DNA of 64,000 bases from WVXP01 sp964348095 (GTDB lineage: Bacteria; Desulfobacterota; BSN033; WVXP01), in NCBI GenBank assembly GCA_964348095.1, contig CAYGBK010000057.1:1-64000 (forward strand). Direction: 5' to 3'. How positions within the stretch are numbered: the stretch's first letter is position 1; each line of letters starts with the position of its first letter. The notes under the pieces were generated by a model, which was given only the letters and a program-made list of their open reading frames with translations, ran no database searches and had not been told where the DNA came from. This document shows positions 50,121 to 59,651 of the stretch, piece by piece. A program made the position numbers and the translations under genes.

Positions 50121-51275
50121 TTAGGAAAGCTTCTTCAGGGCCCCTTCCATTCGATCAAACGCCTCCTCGAGGACAGAAAGGGCAGTTGCCAGATTGATCC
50201 GAATATGGCCCTCACCATCCGGACCAAAATCCGAGCCACTCTGGACAATCACCCGGGCCTCCTTTCTTAGATAATCCGTCACCTTTCGGCTGGTCATTCC
50301 GAAAGAAGACAGATTGGGGAAAACAAAAGGGGTTGCCTTGGGTGTTGGACACCACACCCCTGGAATCTCCAAGAATCTCTTGAGGGCAAAATCGCGCATC
50401 CTCATCAAATGGGACGTCAATGCACTGAGCCAGCCGCTTCCGTGAACCAGAGCGGCTTTGGCCGCGGCCTGGGCAAGCGTGTCGGTATGAACGATCATTC
50501 CATGGAGTCGTTTCTTCAATTCTTTCATATGCCTGCCACGACTGACGATATAGGCAATTCGAAACCCGGCAATGCCAAAAGCCTTGCTGAAACCAAAAAC
50601 GGTTAGGCTCCTTTGGAAAAGATCCGGACTCAAGGATGCAAAACTCACATGATCACCCTCGAAAATCATATCTTCATAGAGTTCATCGACGAATACGAAT
50701 AGGTCATTTTCCTCAGCGATCCTTCCAACGGCCTCTAGTTCCTCCTTCGTGAAAACCTTTCCAGTTGGGTTGTGAGGATTACACACCATCAGAAGTCGAG
50801 TCCGTGGCGTAATCCGGCGCCTTAAGTCGTCTAGGTCTAAGGCGAGTTTGCGGGAAAAATCCACAGGGTTGTAGACCGGTGCGCCCCGGGCGTTCTCAAT
50901 ATTTTCTATGAACGGTGGGTAGACGGGCGCAGGACAAATGACGGCCTCATCGCCGGGGCTGAGGGCATAGTGGCAGGCCAAAAAGACGGCAAACATGGTA
51001 CCCGGAATCATATGGACATCATCTGGGGTAACCCCGATCCGGTTCACTCGATTTATCTTTTCACAGACTACCTCTAACACATCAGGATCCCCGGCGTAGG
51101 CCCCATACGGGGTGCGATCCTCCTCGATGGCCCTCAGAATTCCCTCTTTGATCTCTTTTGGGACTCGGAAATCGATGTCTGCCACAGAAAGGGGGATGAC
51201 GTCCTTCGCCCAGGGTGTCCATTTGAGCATCGCCCGACTTCGGAGGAATTCTTCATCGATACGATTGAAATTCAT
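50121..51275 (-). CDS. PatB/MalY-family PLP-dependent aminotransferase / C-S lyase
   Basis: A 384-residue fold-type I PLP enzyme. MLKWTPWAKDVIPLSVADID-like N-terminus, VCNPHNPTGKVFTKEELEAV, FVDELYEDMIFEG and TVFGFSKAFGIAGFRIAY with the Schiff-base Lys are all visible. MalY/PatB proteins act as cystathionine beta-lyases, C-S lyases or aminotransferases, so the exact reaction is open. It has the start NRIDEEFLRSRAMLKW. Located downstream of birA on the same strand with a 190 bp gap. Confidence 0.9.
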   Translation of the reverse strand: MNFNRIDEEFLRSRAMLKWTPWAKDVIPLSVADIDFRVPKEIKEGILRAIEEDRTPYGAYAGDPDVLEVVCEKINRVNRIGVTPDDVHMIPGTMFAVFLACHYALSPGDEAVICPAPVYPPFIENIENARGAPVYNPVDFSRKLALDLDDLRRRITPRTRLLMVCNPHNPTGKVFTKEELEAVGRIAEENDLFVFVDELYEDMIFEGDHVSFASLSPDLFQRSLTVFGFSKAFGIAGFRIAYIVSRGRHMKELKKRLHGMIVHTDTLAQAAAKAALVHGSGWLSALTSHLMRMRDFALKRFLEIPGVWCPTPKATPFVFPNLSSFGMTSRKVTDYLRKEARVIVQSGSDFGPDGEGHIRINLATALSVLEEAFDRMEGALKKLS

Positions 51276-51465
51276 CGAGGGTATCCCCTGGAAACGGGTT
51301 TTAGCCGTCAGGTATCGGCTATCATCCGCAGAATCAAAAGCTATGACCGATAGTGGATCCGTCGAGGCGTCACGAGCTAGGTTTTCAGTCCACAGGATAT
51401 CAAGAGAAAGGCCAGTTCGTGATTATCCTACGGAGATGGCCAACACGTTCGTCCCGCAGTTCGTG

Positions 51466-52494
51466 TCAATCATCGGAACGCTTTTCCCCCATTCCTGGTG
51501 GTTGAACCGAAGCCTTTGTGACATCACCGGCAATCACTCTCATCCTTTCTCCACTACTTTTGCGGAGTAAAAGAGTTCCATCATGGTCCAGACCCTCTAC
51601 GACGCCCTGATACACATCGTCAAAGGATTTCACCTCCAGGAAGGCTCCACGGATGCGCGCTAAGGACTCCCATTTCTGAACAACTGGGATGGCCCCCTGA
51701 AGCAAAAAGGCGTTGTACCAGGTCTCAATGCTTTCGAGAAGACGCCTTGTAAATTCGACCCTCGACACTGTGTGACCCAATTCTACCATCACGGAGGTAG
51801 CCTTTTCATGGATCTCCCGCGGTAGGGTCTCAGTGTCCAGGTTGAGATTCACCCCAAAACCGAGAACCACAAAGTCGACTCGATCCGTCTCTGCTTTCAC
51901 TTCGTTGAGAAGTCCTGCGATCTTTTTTCCCCGCCGCAAAACATCGTTGGGCCATTTCAACTCAACATCGAGGGAGAAAGTATCGGATAGAACCTCTGCG
52001 GTTGAAATGGCGCCGAGATAGGTCAAAACCGGAACAAGCCTGGGGGGAATCAAGGGCCTGAGAATGACGGATAGATAAAGGTTCTTGCCATGAGGAGAAA
52101 ACCATGCACGATTCAAACGGCCTCGACCCTGAGTTTGGGACTCTGCAATCACAACCACCCCTTCCTGCGCTCCATGGAGGGCCATCTCATATGCCTTATC
52201 ATTGGTTGAGGTTACCTCCTCAAAGGTGCAGATGTCTCCGATCAACCCAGCCGTCCGCAGGTTTCGTCTAATTTCGTGAGATGACAGCCGATCAGGCCTC
52301 TCGACCAGCACATAGCCTTGATGGGGTTTGGCTTTGATTTCGTAACCATCATCCCTCAGTGCTTGGATGTGTTTCCAAATGGCGGCGCGTGACAGGCCAA
52401 ACCGCCCGCTCAGATCCTCACCTGAAACGTAACCTCGCCTCTCTTCAAGAGCAGCGAGAATAGCCCTATTGAGTGAATAGTCTCGGGTTCTCAT
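51466..52494 (-). CDS. birA: biotin--[acetyl-CoA-carboxylase] ligase / biotin repressor
   Basis: A 342-residue bifunctional BirA. The N-terminal winged helix (VSGEDLSGRFGLSRAAIWKH) binds DNA, so it may repress biotin genes. The catalytic part has EVTSTNDKAYEMALHG, SQTQGRGRLNRAWFSPHG with the biotinyl-AMP loop, and LKWPNDVLRRGKKIAGLL. The C-terminal SH3-like domain is complete. It attaches biotin to carboxylase carrier proteins. No biotin synthesis genes are nearby. Confidence 0.95.
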   Translation of the reverse strand: MRTRDYSLNRAILAALEERRGYVSGEDLSGRFGLSRAAIWKHIQALRDDGYEIKAKPHQGYVLVERPDRLSSHEIRRNLRTAGLIGDICTFEEVTSTNDKAYEMALHGAQEGVVVIAESQTQGRGRLNRAWFSPHGKNLYLSVILRPLIPPRLVPVLTYLGAISTAEVLSDTFSLDVELKWPNDVLRRGKKIAGLLNEVKAETDRVDFVVLGFGVNLNLDTETLPREIHEKATSVMVELGHTVSRVEFTRRLLESIETWYNAFLLQGAIPVVQKWESLARIRGAFLEVKSFDDVYQGVVEGLDHDGTLLLRKSSGERMRVIAGDVTKASVQPPGMGEKRSDD

Positions 52495-52877
52495 GTGGGG
52501 TTTCTGACATTCTTGTCAAGGTTCGACGATGAAACTAGGATTCAGCAGCCAGAAGTCAGGATTCAGAATCAAAAATAGAGGCATTGAAAACCCTTTTGCT
52601 AACCACTGAGACACGGAGATCGCAGAGAATTGTTTCGTCTTTGCCCATCGGGAGACGGCGATGGCCGAAGACATGTCATCCCTGCCGGGACGAGGACCTG
52701 CCCTAAGGGCCGGGACTTTTCGTTTGCCGTAACTCCGGCAAACGAAAAAAGCAACTTCTCCGTGCCCTCGGTGACTCTGTGGTCGAAGGGACTGAAAGCT
52801 TGGCGGTCATTCTAAGTCCATTCTGACTTCTGATTCCTGACTCCTGAACTCTGACTCCTGTCTTTTTTGCTCCTGAC
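52495..52877. other. intergenic region with repeat family C copy 1
   Basis: 383 bp between fusA stop and birA start, nearly all of it the repeat element annotated separately. A 42-base run of TCTGACTCCTGA-like units near 52820-52860 forms a short imperfect tandem repeat. Confidence 0.6.
52541..52860 (+). repeat. dispersed MITE-like repeat, family C, copy 1
   Basis: About 300 bp, close to 90% identical by eye with the reverse complement of 62806-63119. It has imperfect inverted ends (CCACTGAGACACGGAG and CTCCGTGCCC...CTCTGTGG) and in the middle a perfect 13-bp hairpin: TTTTCGTTTGCCG at 52717-52729 with its complement at 52736-52748. No transposase is encoded. It resembles a miniature non-autonomous element or REP-type element. 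Confidence 0.85.
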
Positions 52878-54923
52878 CTATTGTTTTCCAACCCCTTTAT
52901 CATATCGGGAGAACTGCATCGAAAACGTTCCCCGCCCCTGGCTCAGAGATCTTATGTCTGTAGAGTATCCGAACATCTGGGTCAGAGGACAGAGTGCCTG
53001 GACATGAGCAACCTTTCCTTTTGGCGTAATCGCCTCCACATCACATTGTCGTGACTTCAGGTCCCCGATGACTTCTCCCATGAACTCCTCAGGAACCACG
53101 ACATTCGTTGCCATAATAGGTTCGAGAAGAACGGGTTGTGCTTTCTCGCACCCCTCTCTCAGCGCACTGGAACCTGCAATTTGCAAAGCCTCAAGAGAGG
53201 GATTATCAGGATCGAAATTAACCGCTAAGACTTCCACCTTGACATCGGTCAGGGGAAACCCCATCAGCGGTCCTACGGTCGCGGCATCTCTCACGCCCTC
53301 CTCGATAGCCTCGCTGGTCTCTCCAGGCAGTTTCTCCGGGGGAACGAGAGAGACAAAGTCAATTCCTCGGCCCCGTCCTTGAGGTGAAATCCGCAGCGTC
53401 ACCTCTCCGAAAAGGCGGGTCTCATCGACCTGACGCAGGAACCTTCCAGTTTGCTTCACAGATGTCTCGATGGTCTCCCGATAGACTACCTGGGGACGGC
53501 CGACGTTTACCGAAAGGCCGTATTCATTTCGCAGACGGGTAACGAGCACATCGAGGTGGAGTTCTCCCATCCCAGAAAGGATGGTTTGAGCCGTGTCCTC
53601 ATCAAATCTCACGACGAAGGTTGGATCCTCTTCAGCCAGCTTTTCAAGACTCATATTGAGCTTATCCTGGTCCTGGTTGGTTCGTGGCTCAACAGCAACA
53701 GACATGACCGGTTTGTAGAAATCGATTGGTTCGAGGAAAATAGGGGCTTTCTCCTCACAAAGGGTGTCACCCGTCGTCGTTTCTTTAAGTCCCATTACCG
53801 CGACTATATCTCCCGTGGACGCCTCATCGATTCTTTCCCGATGGTTGGCGTGCATTCGAAAGATCCTTGAGATTCTCTCTTTCGTTTCCAACCGGGGATT
53901 GTATGCCTGTCCGCCCACTTTCACCCGACCTGAGTATACTCTCACGTAAACCATTTTTCTTCCTTGTTCCATCATCACCTTGAAAGCCAGTGCCGCAAAG
54001 GGTTCTTGATCATCCGCCGATCGAATATCTGATTTGTTCGTCTTCGGATTCTTCCCCGTAATGCCCGGAATGTCTAAAGGCGACGGCATGTAACGAACTA
54101 CAGCGTCGAGAAGAGGCTGAATTCCCTTGTTCTTTAGCGCTGAACCACACAGAACCGGCACGACCTTCATACCCACGGTGGCTTTCCGGATTGCCATCAA
54201 TATCTCTGATTCCGTAATCGGTTCTCCCTCGAGATATTTCTCGGTCAAGGCATCATCAGTTTCTGCCACAGCCTCGACCAGACGAGCACGATACTCCTCG
54301 GCTTCTGTCTGATGAGATTCAGGAATCTCAGCTTCCGAGTAGGAGGCCCCGAGGGTTTCTTCATGCCACACAACCGCCTTGAAACTGACCAAATCGATAA
54401 CCCCACGGAATTTGTCCTCCATCCCCAAGGGCAGTTGAATCAACAGGGGTTTTGTGCCGAGCCGATCGATCATCATTTTCACCGTTCCATGGAAATCGGC
54501 TCCCACTCGATCCATTTTGTTGATAAAGGCAACCTTTGGAACGTTGTATTTATCTGCCTGGTGCCAAACGGTCTCGGATTGGGGTTCAACACCTTCAACA
54601 GCAGAAAAGACGACCACCGCCCCGTCGAGAACGCGGAGGGCTCGCTCAACCTCGATCGTGAAGTCGACATGGCCGGGTGTGTCGATGATGTGAATATCAT
54701 GTCCATCCCACATACACGTAGTCACCGCAGAGGTTATGGTAATCCCTCGCTCCTGCTCCAACTGCATCCAATCCATGACCGTATCACCATCATGGACCTC
54801 TCCCATCCGATGGGTCCGCCCAGTGTAGTAAAGAACCCGCTCAGTAACGGTGGTTTTTCCCGCATCGATATGGGCAACAAATCCGATATTTCTAGTCTTG
54901 TCGAGCTTTTTTCGAGATGCCAT
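52878..54923 (-). CDS. fusA: elongation factor G
   Basis: Translocase GTPase of translation, 681 residues. GTPase motifs are AHIDAGKTTVTERVLYYTGR (P loop), a switch II DTPGHVDF and NKMDRVGAD. GYSDIRSLSQGRG-like FGYSTDIRSLSQGRGTFSMQ near the end is the conserved domain V region. Slightly shorter than the typical 690 and near-canonical throughout. It stands alone with its own promoter, away from rpsL/rpsG/tuf, so it may be one of two fusA copies; a spd-type second EF-G in deltaproteobacteria is common. Confidence 0.95.
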   Translation of the reverse strand: MASRKKLDKTRNIGFVAHIDAGKTTVTERVLYYTGRTHRMGEVHDGDTVMDWMQLEQERGITITSAVTTCMWDGHDIHIIDTPGHVDFTIEVERALRVLDGAVVVFSAVEGVEPQSETVWHQADKYNVPKVAFINKMDRVGADFHGTVKMMIDRLGTKPLLIQLPLGMEDKFRGVIDLVSFKAVVWHEETLGASYSEAEIPESHQTEAEEYRARLVEAVAETDDALTEKYLEGEPITESEILMAIRKATVGMKVVPVLCGSALKNKGIQPLLDAVVRYMPSPLDIPGITGKNPKTNKSDIRSADDQEPFAALAFKVMMEQGRKMVYVRVYSGRVKVGGQAYNPRLETKERISRIFRMHANHRERIDEASTGDIVAVMGLKETTTGDTLCEEKAPIFLEPIDFYKPVMSVAVEPRTNQDQDKLNMSLEKLAEEDPTFVVRFDEDTAQTILSGMGELHLDVLVTRLRNEYGLSVNVGRPQVVYRETIETSVKQTGRFLRQVDETRLFGEVTLRISPQGRGRGIDFVSLVPPEKLPGETSEAIEEGVRDAATVGPLMGFPLTDVKVEVLAVNFDPDNPSLEALQIAGSSALREGCEKAQPVLLEPIMATNVVVPEEFMGEVIGDLKSRQCDVEAITPKGKVAHVQALCPLTQMFGYSTDIRSLSQGRGTFSMQFSRYDKGVGKQ

Positions 54924-55006
54924 ACGCTGTGCCTGAGAGAGTTCTTAGCCTCGTTGGTCAGCCAAAGGGCCACGGAAGCCCCAGTAATCTTTCGCTTTTT
55001 TGCGGC

Positions 55007-55035
55007 ATATTAAGAGGTTCCCCTCAAAAAGTCAA
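55007..55035 (-). promoter_or_regulatory. sigma70-like promoter of fusA
   Basis: On the minus strand TTGACT (55030-55035) and TAATAT (55007-55012) are separated by 17 bp, about 85 bp before the fusA start. The short AT-rich region fits a strong housekeeping promoter. Confidence 0.7.
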
Positions 55036-55142
55036 GCCAGCCAACAAATAGCCAGGAAGAATGACGCCCCAATCACATGCCAAAAGACCGTTGATCTCTA
55101 TTGGGGTGGCTAGACCTGTTCCGGGTACGGGTCCGATCTCTC

Positions 55143-55171
55143 TTGCATTTTTCGATTCAATCTGTTACTAT
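55143..55171 (+). promoter_or_regulatory. possible promoter of the FlgT/CsgG-like lipoprotein gene
   Basis: TTGCAT at 55143-55148 and TACTAT at 55166-55171 with a 17 bp spacer. The -35 match is partial. Confidence 0.4.
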
Positions 55172-55241
55172 TTCTTATCTCCTCGCGCATCTTTCGCTTT
55201 ACTGCGTGTCTTTCGCTTTGCTCCAAAAAGGGGAGAATGTT

Positions 55242-56369
55242 TTGTCCTGTCTTGATCGCAGCCGTTTCCTCTTCTCTGTTACTTTAGTTGCCCTTGTCGT
55301 TCTAGCGGCCTGTACCCATTTTGAACGACTTAAGATGCCTTTGACCCACCGAGTGGATCGAAGGGTCCGGCACAAGGAACTGATCCGTATCGATAATCGT
55401 GTCTATGTGAAGGTACTAGACCCAGAGTCCAAGGAACAAGAACCGAGAAGGAATTATATCTACGTGCCGGTCGAAGAGTATCTCACCAAACCTGAGTCTT
55501 ACGATGCGGTGGTTGAATCGTCTCCGAATCCTCAAGAGGAAGAATGGAGCCCAGTCGAACTGGAGACGGTCTCACTGTCGCCAGAGGAGGAAAAGCCTCC
55601 CACTCAAGAGTTAAAAACTCCTCCCCATTTCAAGAAAAGAGTCATGATCATTTCTTTCACGGACCTCGCCAACCCGGATCACGGAAGTCTTTCCGAAATC
55701 GTAAAACGAACGCTGTCGTCAAAGATCCGAGCCAGATCTGAGCAGGTCATCCTTTTTGACGCTGAGATTATGAAACAAACTCTGAAGGCAGAGAACCTCG
55801 GGATTGATTCATTTGAATCTCCCGAGACCATGCGATTAGCTAATCAACTTCATAACATCCATGCCATTGTTATGGGGACGATTAACCATTTTTTCACGTC
55901 ATCAACCGAAAGTAAGGTAAAGGGCAAGGGGAAGACGGCATATGCCATTGCCGAACTAAGCACCAAGCTGGTTGATGCAGCATCGGGAAAGGTTCTCCGC
56001 GTTTGGGAAAAAAGAAATCCAATATTTGCCTCTGAGGGAAAAGGAGATTTCTCTGAAGAGAAGGCCCAACTGAAGGCTATCGATCTCATCACCTCCGAAC
56101 TCAGTGCTGAAATCATTGATGAAATGAAGGGAGTCGAGTGGTATACCACGATCGCAGGGGTGGAGGGCAGTAAAGTATATGTCAGTGCCGGAAAGCTCTC
56201 TGGTGTTCGAGTGGGAGATGTTTTTTCTGTCTATCCGGCCTCTTCTCCAGGCGAACCCAAAGGAGAGATCCGTGTGGCCACTCTATTTGGGGTTGATTCC
56301 TCAGTGGCAGACATCGCAAAGGGAGAGGATTTCAGGCCTAACGATATGGTTAGGCCTGCATTCCCATGA
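55242..56369 (+). CDS. FlgT/CsgG-like lipoprotein
   Basis: A 375-residue predicted lipoprotein. A TTG start behind GGGGAG gives a signal ending in VLAAC, a good lipobox (Cys about residue 24). Residues about 50-135 are low in order and rich in charged residues and Pro. The next part (KRVMIISFTDLANPDHGSLS onward) resembles the TolB/CsgG-like fold, including AIVMGTINHFF and AELSTKLVDAASGKVL. The C-terminus (YVSAGKLSGVRVGDVFSVYP) matches FlgT C-domains. No flagellar genes are nearby, so a role in outer-membrane assembly is possible but not shown. An ATG-start longer frame at 55101 lacks a ribosome site. Confidence 0.7.
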   Translation: MSCLDRSRFLFSVTLVALVVLAACTHFERLKMPLTHRVDRRVRHKELIRIDNRVYVKVLDPESKEQEPRRNYIYVPVEEYLTKPESYDAVVESSPNPQEEEWSPVELETVSLSPEEEKPPTQELKTPPHFKKRVMIISFTDLANPDHGSLSEIVKRTLSSKIRARSEQVILFDAEIMKQTLKAENLGIDSFESPETMRLANQLHNIHAIVMGTINHFFTSSTESKVKGKGKTAYAIAELSTKLVDAASGKVLRVWEKRNPIFASEGKGDFSEEKAQLKAIDLITSELSAEIIDEMKGVEWYTTIAGVEGSKVYVSAGKLSGVRVGDVFSVYPASSPGEPKGEIRVATLFGVDSSVADIAKGEDFRPNDMVRPAFP

Positions 56370-56438
56370 TCATTACATTCTAAATAGGAAAGGGGAGACA
56401 ACAATCTAAGAGGTGACAGAAAAAGGGGAGCCTAAAAA

Positions 56439-56921
56439 ATGTTTGAGATTGGGGACAACGCTGTCTATCCTGGACATGGAGTGGGTGTCATCGAGAAAAT
56501 TGAAACGAGGGAAATCTCAGGGAGCAACAAAGCCTTTTACGTCTTGAAAATCTTGGACAATGGAATGACCATCATGGTCCCTACCGACAATGCGGAAATG
56601 GTCGGTCTGAGAGAGATCATCTCGGAGCTTCAGGTTCCAAGGGTTATTCAGATCCTTAAGGAGAAAGACGTTTCTGTCGACAATCAGACATGGAACCGTC
56701 GCTACCGAGAGTATATGGAAAAGATAAATACGGGATCGATTTTCGAGATAGCCGAAGTCCTGAGAGATCTCTATACGCTGAAAAACGAAAAGGAGCTTTC
56801 CTTTGGCGAACGTAAAATCCTCGATACTGCGAGAAACCTTTTGGTTAAGGAGATCGCAATCGCCAAGAGCGCTCAGGAGACTGAAGTTGTGCAAATGCTC
56901 CGAACGATTTTAGGTGGCTAA
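56439..56921 (+). CDS. CarD/CdnL-family transcription regulator
   Basis: A 160-residue RNA-polymerase-binding regulator. The N-terminal RID domain starts FEIGDNAVYPGHGVGVIEKI and contacts the beta subunit; the C-terminal helical domain (NRRYREYMEKINTGSIFEIA, GERKILDTARNLLVKEIAIA) contacts promoter DNA. The family stabilises open complexes at rRNA and other promoters. AGGGGAG is ahead of the ATG. It precedes yacL and the isp genes on the same strand, in an order often seen in deltaproteobacteria. Confidence 0.93.
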   Translation: MFEIGDNAVYPGHGVGVIEKIETREISGSNKAFYVLKILDNGMTIMVPTDNAEMVGLREIISELQVPRVIQILKEKDVSVDNQTWNRRYREYMEKINTGSIFEIAEVLRDLYTLKNEKELSFGERKILDTARNLLVKEIAIAKSAQETEVVQMLRTILGG

Positions 56922-57101
56922 TCAGCCCGAATTGGAATACTCCCAAATATATTATTTGAAACTGCGACAAGAAAGTTCCATAATCCTCCCCTTAGCCAGC
57001 CAGTCTCTCCAATCCAACAGACCGTCCGGGACGAAGATGTTTCGTTGGTCAGGGTTGATTACCCATGAATCGGCTTTGGTCCCGGTTTAGAAGGAGATAA
57101 T

Positions 57102-58139
57102 ATGGGATCTCTAATACTCTGGATAGTCCTCATTCTCTCCAGCTCTCTTGGGGGATACCTAGCGGTCAGTGAACTCACCTCTTCGAAAACTTTCGCTTTA
57201 TGGGGGTTGTTATCTGGAGCCGTTCTGGCAATTCTGGCAATCCTTTTTGTGGAAAACGCGAAGAAGGCTTCTCTCAGAAAAATCTGCGGAGGAGTGCTTG
57301 GCCTCCTGGTGGGACTGCTTTTCGGACAACTCATCTCAGCCGCCGTTCCCCTGTTCGTTAAAACCGGCGGTGTCGCAATCAGTGGAGTGATTTACTCTAT
57401 TTTGGGCTATGTGGGATTGAAAATCGGGTTACGTAAGGGCGAAGAATTCAACCTTCAAAGCCTAACCATGTCCAAAGGCACGGGTGTGGAGCAATTCAAG
57501 ATTCTCGACACAAGTGTGATTATCGACGGGCGGGTGGCCGATATCTGCGAAACAGGCTTCATCGAGGGTGTATTCATCATCCCACAGTTTGTCCTCCACG
57601 AGTTACAGCATATTGCTGATTCTCCGGACTCAGTGAAAAGGACCCGTGGAAAACGAGGACTGGAAATCCTCCATCGAATGCAAAAGTCGGTCGACATAGA
57701 GGTTCGGATCAGTGACCAAGACTTCCCCCGTATCAAAGAGGTCGACACAAAGCTCGTTGAGTTGGCTAAGCGAATCGACGGCAAGATCATCACCAACGAT
57801 GCGAATCTAAACAAAGTTGCAGAGCTTCAGGGGGTGAGCGTTCTCAATATCAACGCATTGGCCAATGCGTTGAAACCCGTCGTTTTGCCCGGGGAAGAGC
57901 TGGGCGTCTATGTCCTTAAAGAAGGTAAGGAACCTGGCCAGGGTGTCGCATATCTTGACGATGGCACCATGGTCGTGATTGAAAACGGCCGAAAATTCAT
58001 GGGCCGGTCTCTCGACGTCGTTGTCACAAGTGTGCTTCAGACAACGGCGGGGCGTATGATCTTTGCCAGAGTTAAAGAGGAAGGGGCGAGTAATCACGGC
58101 GAGACTTTCCAGCACCGTCAGGAATTGCAACGAGGGTAG
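57102..58139 (+). CDS. PIN/TRAM-domain membrane protein (YacL type)
   Basis: A 345-residue protein. About four N-terminal membrane segments (first at LILWIVLILSSSLGGYLAV) lead into a PIN nuclease domain with ILDTSVIIDGRVADICE (first Asp of the metal site), VLHELQHIADSPD and IITNDANLNKVAEL. The last 60 residues are a TRAM domain (GVAYLDDGTMVVIENGRKF). Family members are thought to act as ribonucleases; substrate unknown. AGAAGGAGATAAT lies ahead of the ATG. ispD starts 2 bp behind the stop. Confidence 0.9.
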   Translation: MGSLILWIVLILSSSLGGYLAVSELTSSKTFALWGLLSGAVLAILAILFVENAKKASLRKICGGVLGLLVGLLFGQLISAAVPLFVKTGGVAISGVIYSILGYVGLKIGLRKGEEFNLQSLTMSKGTGVEQFKILDTSVIIDGRVADICETGFIEGVFIIPQFVLHELQHIADSPDSVKRTRGKRGLEILHRMQKSVDIEVRISDQDFPRIKEVDTKLVELAKRIDGKIITNDANLNKVAELQGVSVLNINALANALKPVVLPGEELGVYVLKEGKEPGQGVAYLDDGTMVVIENGRKFMGRSLDVVVTSVLQTTAGRMIFARVKEEGASNHGETFQHRQELQRG

Positions 58140-58141
58140 CC

Positions 58142-58864
58142 GTGCCGAAACCGAAGAGAAGAGTCGCCGCGTTGATCGTGGCTGCGGGTGAGGGGCGACG
58201 GATGGGAGCCCCTCAGACGAAAGCCTTTATTCCCCTGAAGCGTATTCCGATTCTGGCCCACACCATCAGGCCTTTCGAGGCGTGCAGCCGGATCCAGAGC
58301 ATCTATCTCGTCCTTCGCGACCAGGACATTCCGTCCTGGCAACAGAGGATTGTCGATAAATTCTCCTTCACAAAGACCAAGCCCCCGGTGGCCGGAGGTT
58401 CACGGCGGCAAGATTCCGTCCGATTGGGCTTGGAGGCAATAAAACAAGACATCGACATCGTTCTTATCCACGATGGAGCCCGGCCATTTATTGACACCGC
58501 CATTCTTGAACGACTGCTCGAAACGATGAAGGAGTTTCAGGCCGCCGTGGTCGCCGTTCCTGCCAAGGAGACCATAAAAGTGGTCTCTTCCAAAGGTCGT
58601 GTCCTTGAGACACCGACCCGTGAAGGTCTCTGGCATATCCAGACGCCCCAGGCGTTCGATTATCGCCTCATCCTCGACGCTCATCGCCAAGCCCTAACTG
58701 ATGGCGTCGTGGCCACGGATGACTCGACACTGATTGAACGGCTAGATGTCCCCGTGGCGGTTGTGCAGGGCTCCTACAGAAATATAAAAATCACAACCCC
58801 TGAAGACTTGCTCATCGCTCGGACTCTCCTCGAGAATCGGGGGACACCTTCATTCGATTCGTGA
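58142..58864 (+). CDS. ispD: 2-C-methyl-D-erythritol 4-phosphate cytidylyltransferase
   Basis: Third enzyme of the MEP isoprenoid pathway; 240 residues. The CTP-binding loop is AALIVAAGEGRRMGAPQTKA, and the other conserved segments are GGSRRQDSVRLGLEAI, LIHDGARPFID and HIQTPQAFDYRLI. Start is GTG, 2 bp behind the yacL stop. The gene is followed by ispF after 9 bp, as in many bacteria where both act in succession. Confidence 0.96.
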   Translation: MPKPKRRVAALIVAAGEGRRMGAPQTKAFIPLKRIPILAHTIRPFEACSRIQSIYLVLRDQDIPSWQQRIVDKFSFTKTKPPVAGGSRRQDSVRLGLEAIKQDIDIVLIHDGARPFIDTAILERLLETMKEFQAAVVAVPAKETIKVVSSKGRVLETPTREGLWHIQTPQAFDYRLILDAHRQALTDGVVATDDSTLIERLDVPVAVVQGSYRNIKITTPEDLLIARTLLENRGTPSFDS

Positions 58865-58873
58865 GGGAATTCA

Positions 58874-59374
58874 ATGAGAATCGGTTGGGGCTATGATATA
58901 CATCCTGTGAAGGAGGGCCGAAAACTCATGCTCGGAGGCGTGGAGGTACCGTCAGAGAAGGGCCTAGATGGGCATTCGGATGCTGACGTTCTGATCCACG
59001 CCGTTTGCGACGCCATTCTGGGGGCCATGGGAGATGGAGATTTGGGAAGTCATTTCCCAGATACCGATCCTAGATTTGCCAATATCGAAAGCAGTAAACT
59101 TCTCCGGAAGGTTGTCCGCAGCGCTCAGTCAAAAGGGTATGAAATCCGTAATCTGGATACGACGATCATCGCCCAAAAGCCGAGACTCTCAGACTTTTTG
59201 CCCAAAATGGGCGAGAGACTGGCGGAGATTCTAGAGATAGAAAAACAGCGTATCAACGTGAAGGCGACTTCGCCCGAGGGAATTGGGGCCATCGGCCGTG
59301 AAGAGGCTATTGCCGCACAAAGCGTTGTCCTGATGGAGAGGAGAAGAAAGGGCAAGAACCATAATACCAAATAA
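58874..59374 (+). CDS. ispF: 2-C-methyl-D-erythritol 2,4-cyclodiphosphate synthase
   Basis: Converts CDP-ME-2-phosphate to the cyclic diphosphate, with IspE acting between IspD and IspF. 166 residues. The metal site is RIGWGYDIHPV (Asp8, His10) and GLDGHSDADVLIHAVCD (His). The substrate loop ATSPEGIGAIGREEAIAAQ is intact. A short intergenic region of 277 bp follows before cysS; it holds three TTAACATT units near 59525-59550 and no gene. Confidence 0.96.
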   Translation: MRIGWGYDIHPVKEGRKLMLGGVEVPSEKGLDGHSDADVLIHAVCDAILGAMGDGDLGSHFPDTDPRFANIESSKLLRKVVRSAQSKGYEIRNLDTTIIAQKPRLSDFLPKMGERLAEILEIEKQRINVKATSPEGIGAIGREEAIAAQSVVLMERRRKGKNHNTK

Positions 59375-59651
59375 CACAGGGCCCTTCGTATTTCTGACAG
59401 AGTTCGCAGAAGCGCATCGTCTTTGAACTCAATCTTTGAGGGGGAGGATTCAGCTCAAACTGCTACTGCCCTGTGGCGGAAGGTCTTGATCAGCGATTCA
59501 ACCGAGCAGGGGTCACGCCTCATTTCTTAACATTCTTAACATTTAACATTCATTTGAATTCTGAGCGCCATTATGTGCCATTTCTATCTTCTCTTTTAGC
59601 GCCGCTGATTGACCCGAGCCATGAACCACTGCGAATCACTCGGAGAGTAAA

